A program made the translations under genes and the position numbers. Under the pieces are notes generated by a model. It had not been told where the DNA came from, ran no database searches, and saw only the letters and a program-made list of their open reading frames with translations. Shown one piece after another: positions 6,728-8,385 of a DNA stretch of 8,385 nucleotides; position 1 is the stretch's first letter; every line of letters starts with the position of its first letter. The stretch covers positions 1-8,385 of the forward strand of contig USQD01000069.1 of NCBI GenBank assembly GCA_900556795.1, written 5' to 3'. Origin of the DNA: an uncultured Prevotella sp. GTDB lineage: Bacteria > Bacteroidota > Bacteroidia > Bacteroidales > Bacteroidaceae.

Positions 6728-6735
6728 CAAAGGTA
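6728..6735 (-). promoter_or_regulatory. -7 promoter element of the small-protein cluster
   Basis: The minus strand reads TACCTTTG, a perfect match to the Bacteroidota -7 consensus TAnnTTTG, followed by CA as is common. It would start RNA near 6720, giving a leader of about 55-60 nt before the ATG at 6663. No good TTTG was found at the -33 position. No other perfect -7 box on this strand was found between here and the RelA/SpoT start. Confidence 0.65.
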
Positions 6736-6753
6736 CAAAAAAATGTGGAAATA

Positions 6754-6770
6754 TTTCTGATTATCAGAAA
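6754..6770. promoter_or_regulatory. 17-bp palindrome between divergent promoters (candidate operator)
   Basis: TTTCTGAT-T-ATCAGAAA is a perfect inverted repeat with 8-base arms and a single central base. It lies between the two -7 boxes and covers the place where the -33 element of the plus-strand promoter would be (TTTC at 6754-6757, 20 nt before the -7 box). A dimeric regulator bound there could act on both directions. No regulator gene is present in the window, so its binder is unknown. Confidence 0.5.
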
Positions 6771-6777
6771 AAACTAG

Positions 6778-6785
6778 TATCTTTG
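6778..6785 (+). promoter_or_regulatory. -7 promoter element of the DUF4301 gene
   Basis: TATCTTTG is a perfect TAnnTTTG match. It lies 38 nt before the ATG at 6824, which leaves a short AT-rich leader of roughly 30 nt. The -33 position carries TTTC, one base from the TTTG expected. Confidence 0.7.
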
Positions 6786-6823
6786 TAGCACATATAGTGT
6801 AAATTTAACATAAATATGGTATT

Positions 6824-8385
6824 ATGAATCAGCAAGATCTAAACCAAATCGCTGCTCGCGGCATCTCCGAGCAGCAGATTGAACACCAGTTGGAACAAAT
6901 CAAGAATGGTTTCCCATTCCTCAAGCTCGAGGGTGCGGCTGCCATCGGTAAGGGAATCATGGCTCCTACAGCCCAGGAAGTGGAAGACTTCGAGAAGGCT
7001 TGGAACGAATATAAGGCTGAGGGTCACAAGATTGTGAAGTTCGTACCTGCTTCGGGTGCGGCTAGCCGTATGTTCAAGAACATGTTCGCTTTCCTCGATG
7101 CTCCATACGATGTTCCTACTACCGACTTTGAAAAACAATTCTTCGAGAATATCAAGAAGTTTGCTTTCCGTAAGGCACTCTGCGACAAGTGTCATGTCAA
7201 CAACGAGAAGGGCATCATGTGCCTCATCAAGAAGGGCGATTACAAGGCTATCGTGGCTAATCTCCTCAAGCCAGAGGGATTGAACTACGGACAGTTGCCT
7301 AAGGGATTGCTTCAGTTCCACGAGTATGAGGACGAGGTACGTACTCCGATGGAGGAGCACCTGGTTGAGGCTGCACTCTATGCTAGCAGCAACGGAGAGG
7401 CAAACGTTCATTTCACCGTTTCTCATGATCATCTGGAACTCTTCAAGCAGATGGTAGCAGAGAAGGCAGATAAGTATGCACAGCGCTACGGCATCAAGTA
7501 TAATATCTCTTTCTCTGAGCAGAAGCCTAGCACCGATACCATCGCTGCTAATCCTGATAATACTCCTTTCCGCAACGAGGATGGCTCATTGCTGTTCCGT
7601 CCGGGCGGTCATGGTGCGCTCATCGAGAACCTCAACGAGATTGATGCTGATGTAGTATTCATCAAGAATATCGACAACGTGGTTCCTGATCGTCTGAAGG
7701 GTGAGACTGTTACCTGGAAGCAGGTGATTGCTGGTGTATTGGTTACTCTCCAGAAGCAGGCTTTCAATTATCTGAAGGTATTGGATTCCGGTCATTACAA
7801 CCACGAGAAGCTGGAGGAGATCATCCGCTTCGTTCAGCGCGACCTCTGCTGCCGCAAGGCTGATATCAAGGAGCTGGAGGATGCTGAGCTGGTTATCTAT
7901 CTGCGCAAGAAGTTGAACCGTCCTATGCGTGTCTGCGGTGTCGTTAAGAACGTAGGCGAGCCTGGCGGTGGTCCATTCCTTACCTACAACCAGGATGGCA
8001 CTGTAAGTCTTCAGATCCTGGAGAGCTCACAGATCGACAAGAACAACGAGGAGTATATGAAGATGTTTACCGAGGGTACTCACTTCAACCCGGTAGATCT
8101 CGTTTGTGCAACCAAGGATTACCAGGGAAATGCCTTCGATCTTCCTAAGTTCGTAGATCCATCTACCGGTTTCATCTCCAGTAAGAGCAAGAACGGTAAG
8201 GACCTGAAGGCCTTGGAGTTGCCTGGTCTCTGGAATGGTGCGATGAGCGACTGGAACACTGTATTCGTAGAGGTTCCTCTCGGTACATTCAACCCAGTGA
8301 AGACCGTCAACGATCTGCTCCGCGACCAGCATCAGGCTGTAGAGGGCGGCATCAAGCACGAGCATCATCACGGAGAGGGCGGCTG
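6824..8385 (+). CDS. DUF4301 family protein, probable UDPGP-like nucleotidyltransferase (open at right edge)
   Basis: 520 codons are open to the window edge with no stop. The last two bases are TG, so the stop could be a TGA completed by the next base. I recognise the family from SSQID, HFNPVDLVC, LELPGLWNGAMSDWNTVFVEVP and FNPVKTVNDLLRDQHQ. Family members usually end shortly after that last motif, so little is probably missing. Visible motifs in order are: VPASGAASRMF (74-84), which resembles a nucleotide-binding GxGxR loop; FRPGGHGALIENLN (258-271); DVVFIKNIDNVVPDR (276-290); VCGVVKNVGEPGGGPF (370-385); LQILESSQID (396-405); and the C-terminal block above. Their order and spacing recall UDP-sugar pyrophosphorylases, but the activity is inferred, not known. 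The tail HEHHHGEGG is His-rich. The ATG is supported by the typical start NQQDLNQIAARGIS; an ATG at 6816 is out of frame and stops after three codons. No signal peptide, so cytoplasmic. Confidence 0.85.
   Translation, partial: MNQQDLNQIAARGISEQQIEHQLEQIKNGFPFLKLEGAAAIGKGIMAPTAQEVEDFEKAWNEYKAEGHKIVKFVPASGAASRMFKNMFAFLDAPYDVPTTDFEKQFFENIKKFAFRKALCDKCHVNNEKGIMCLIKKGDYKAIVANLLKPEGLNYGQLPKGLLQFHEYEDEVRTPMEEHLVEAALYASSNGEANVHFTVSHDHLELFKQMVAEKADKYAQRYGIKYNISFSEQKPSTDTIAANPDNTPFRNEDGSLLFRPGGHGALIENLNEIDADVVFIKNIDNVVPDRLKGETVTWKQVIAGVLVTLQKQAFNYLKVLDSGHYNHEKLEEIIRFVQRDLCCRKADIKELEDAELVIYLRKKLNRPMRVCGVVKNVGEPGGGPFLTYNQDGTVSLQILESSQIDKNNEEYMKMFTEGTHFNPVDLVCATKDYQGNAFDLPKFVDPSTGFISSKSKNGKDLKALELPGLWNGAMSDWNTVFVEVPLGTFNPVKTVNDLLRDQHQAVEGGIKHEHHHGEGG

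Noticed and set aside
6816..6827. ATG GTA TTA TGA mini-ORF overlapping the DUF4301 start
   Set aside because: Three codons; likely chance in an AT-rich leader, though the overlap with the true ATG is noted.
6839..7432. 197-codon reverse open frame
   Set aside because: Antisense to the DUF4301 gene, whose forward frame carries clear family motifs throughout.

Overview
The window looks like chromosomal DNA from a Bacteroidota, most likely a gut Prevotellaceae (Prevotella/Segatella type). The evidence is a TAnnTTTG-type -7 promoter element, mostly absent Shine-Dalgarno sequences, a Bacteroidota-restricted DUF4301 protein, and overall sequence character. The genus is an inference.

Layout. (1) 113-3635, plus strand: a SPOR-domain lipoprotein, ruvX (Holliday-junction resolvase-like/rRNA processing), def (peptide deformylase) and a large secreted TPR protein. 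The last three are chained by two 4-nt ATGA overlaps and form one operon. (2) 3636-3872: a gene-free block with a 15-bp perfect hairpin followed by T's, a probable bidirectional terminator. It is surrounded by nested direct and inverted copies of CACAGATTT / ATCTGTGGGACT / CATCTGCGGG units. (3) 3873-6092, minus strand: a long RelA/SpoT homologue whose ppGpp-hydrolase HD site is destroyed while the synthetase site is intact. (4) 6129-6681, minus strand: an AT-rich cluster of very small membrane-protein genes directly upstream of the RelA/SpoT gene in the same orientation. It holds a 79-85 aa two-TM protein, two paralogous 34-aa single-TM proteins and, between them, a 14-codon remnant of a third copy. 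The 34-aa genes are too short for routine gene callers. (5) 6728-6785: divergent promoters, both with perfect TAnnTTTG boxes, around a 17-bp palindrome. (6) 6824 to the right edge, plus strand: a DUF4301 protein of at least 520 codons, with no stop inside the window. Its motifs resemble UDP-sugar pyrophosphorylases.

How they work together. Region 1 is housekeeping (envelope, nucleic-acid quality, N-terminal methionine processing). Regions 4 and 3 may be one transcript, linking small membrane peptides to an alarmone synthetase. This is the most interesting and least explained part of the window: the C-terminal motif TKSGxKWIDxL is kept in all three copies, and the remnant and its neighbour encode the same 12 residues despite eight synonymous codon changes.
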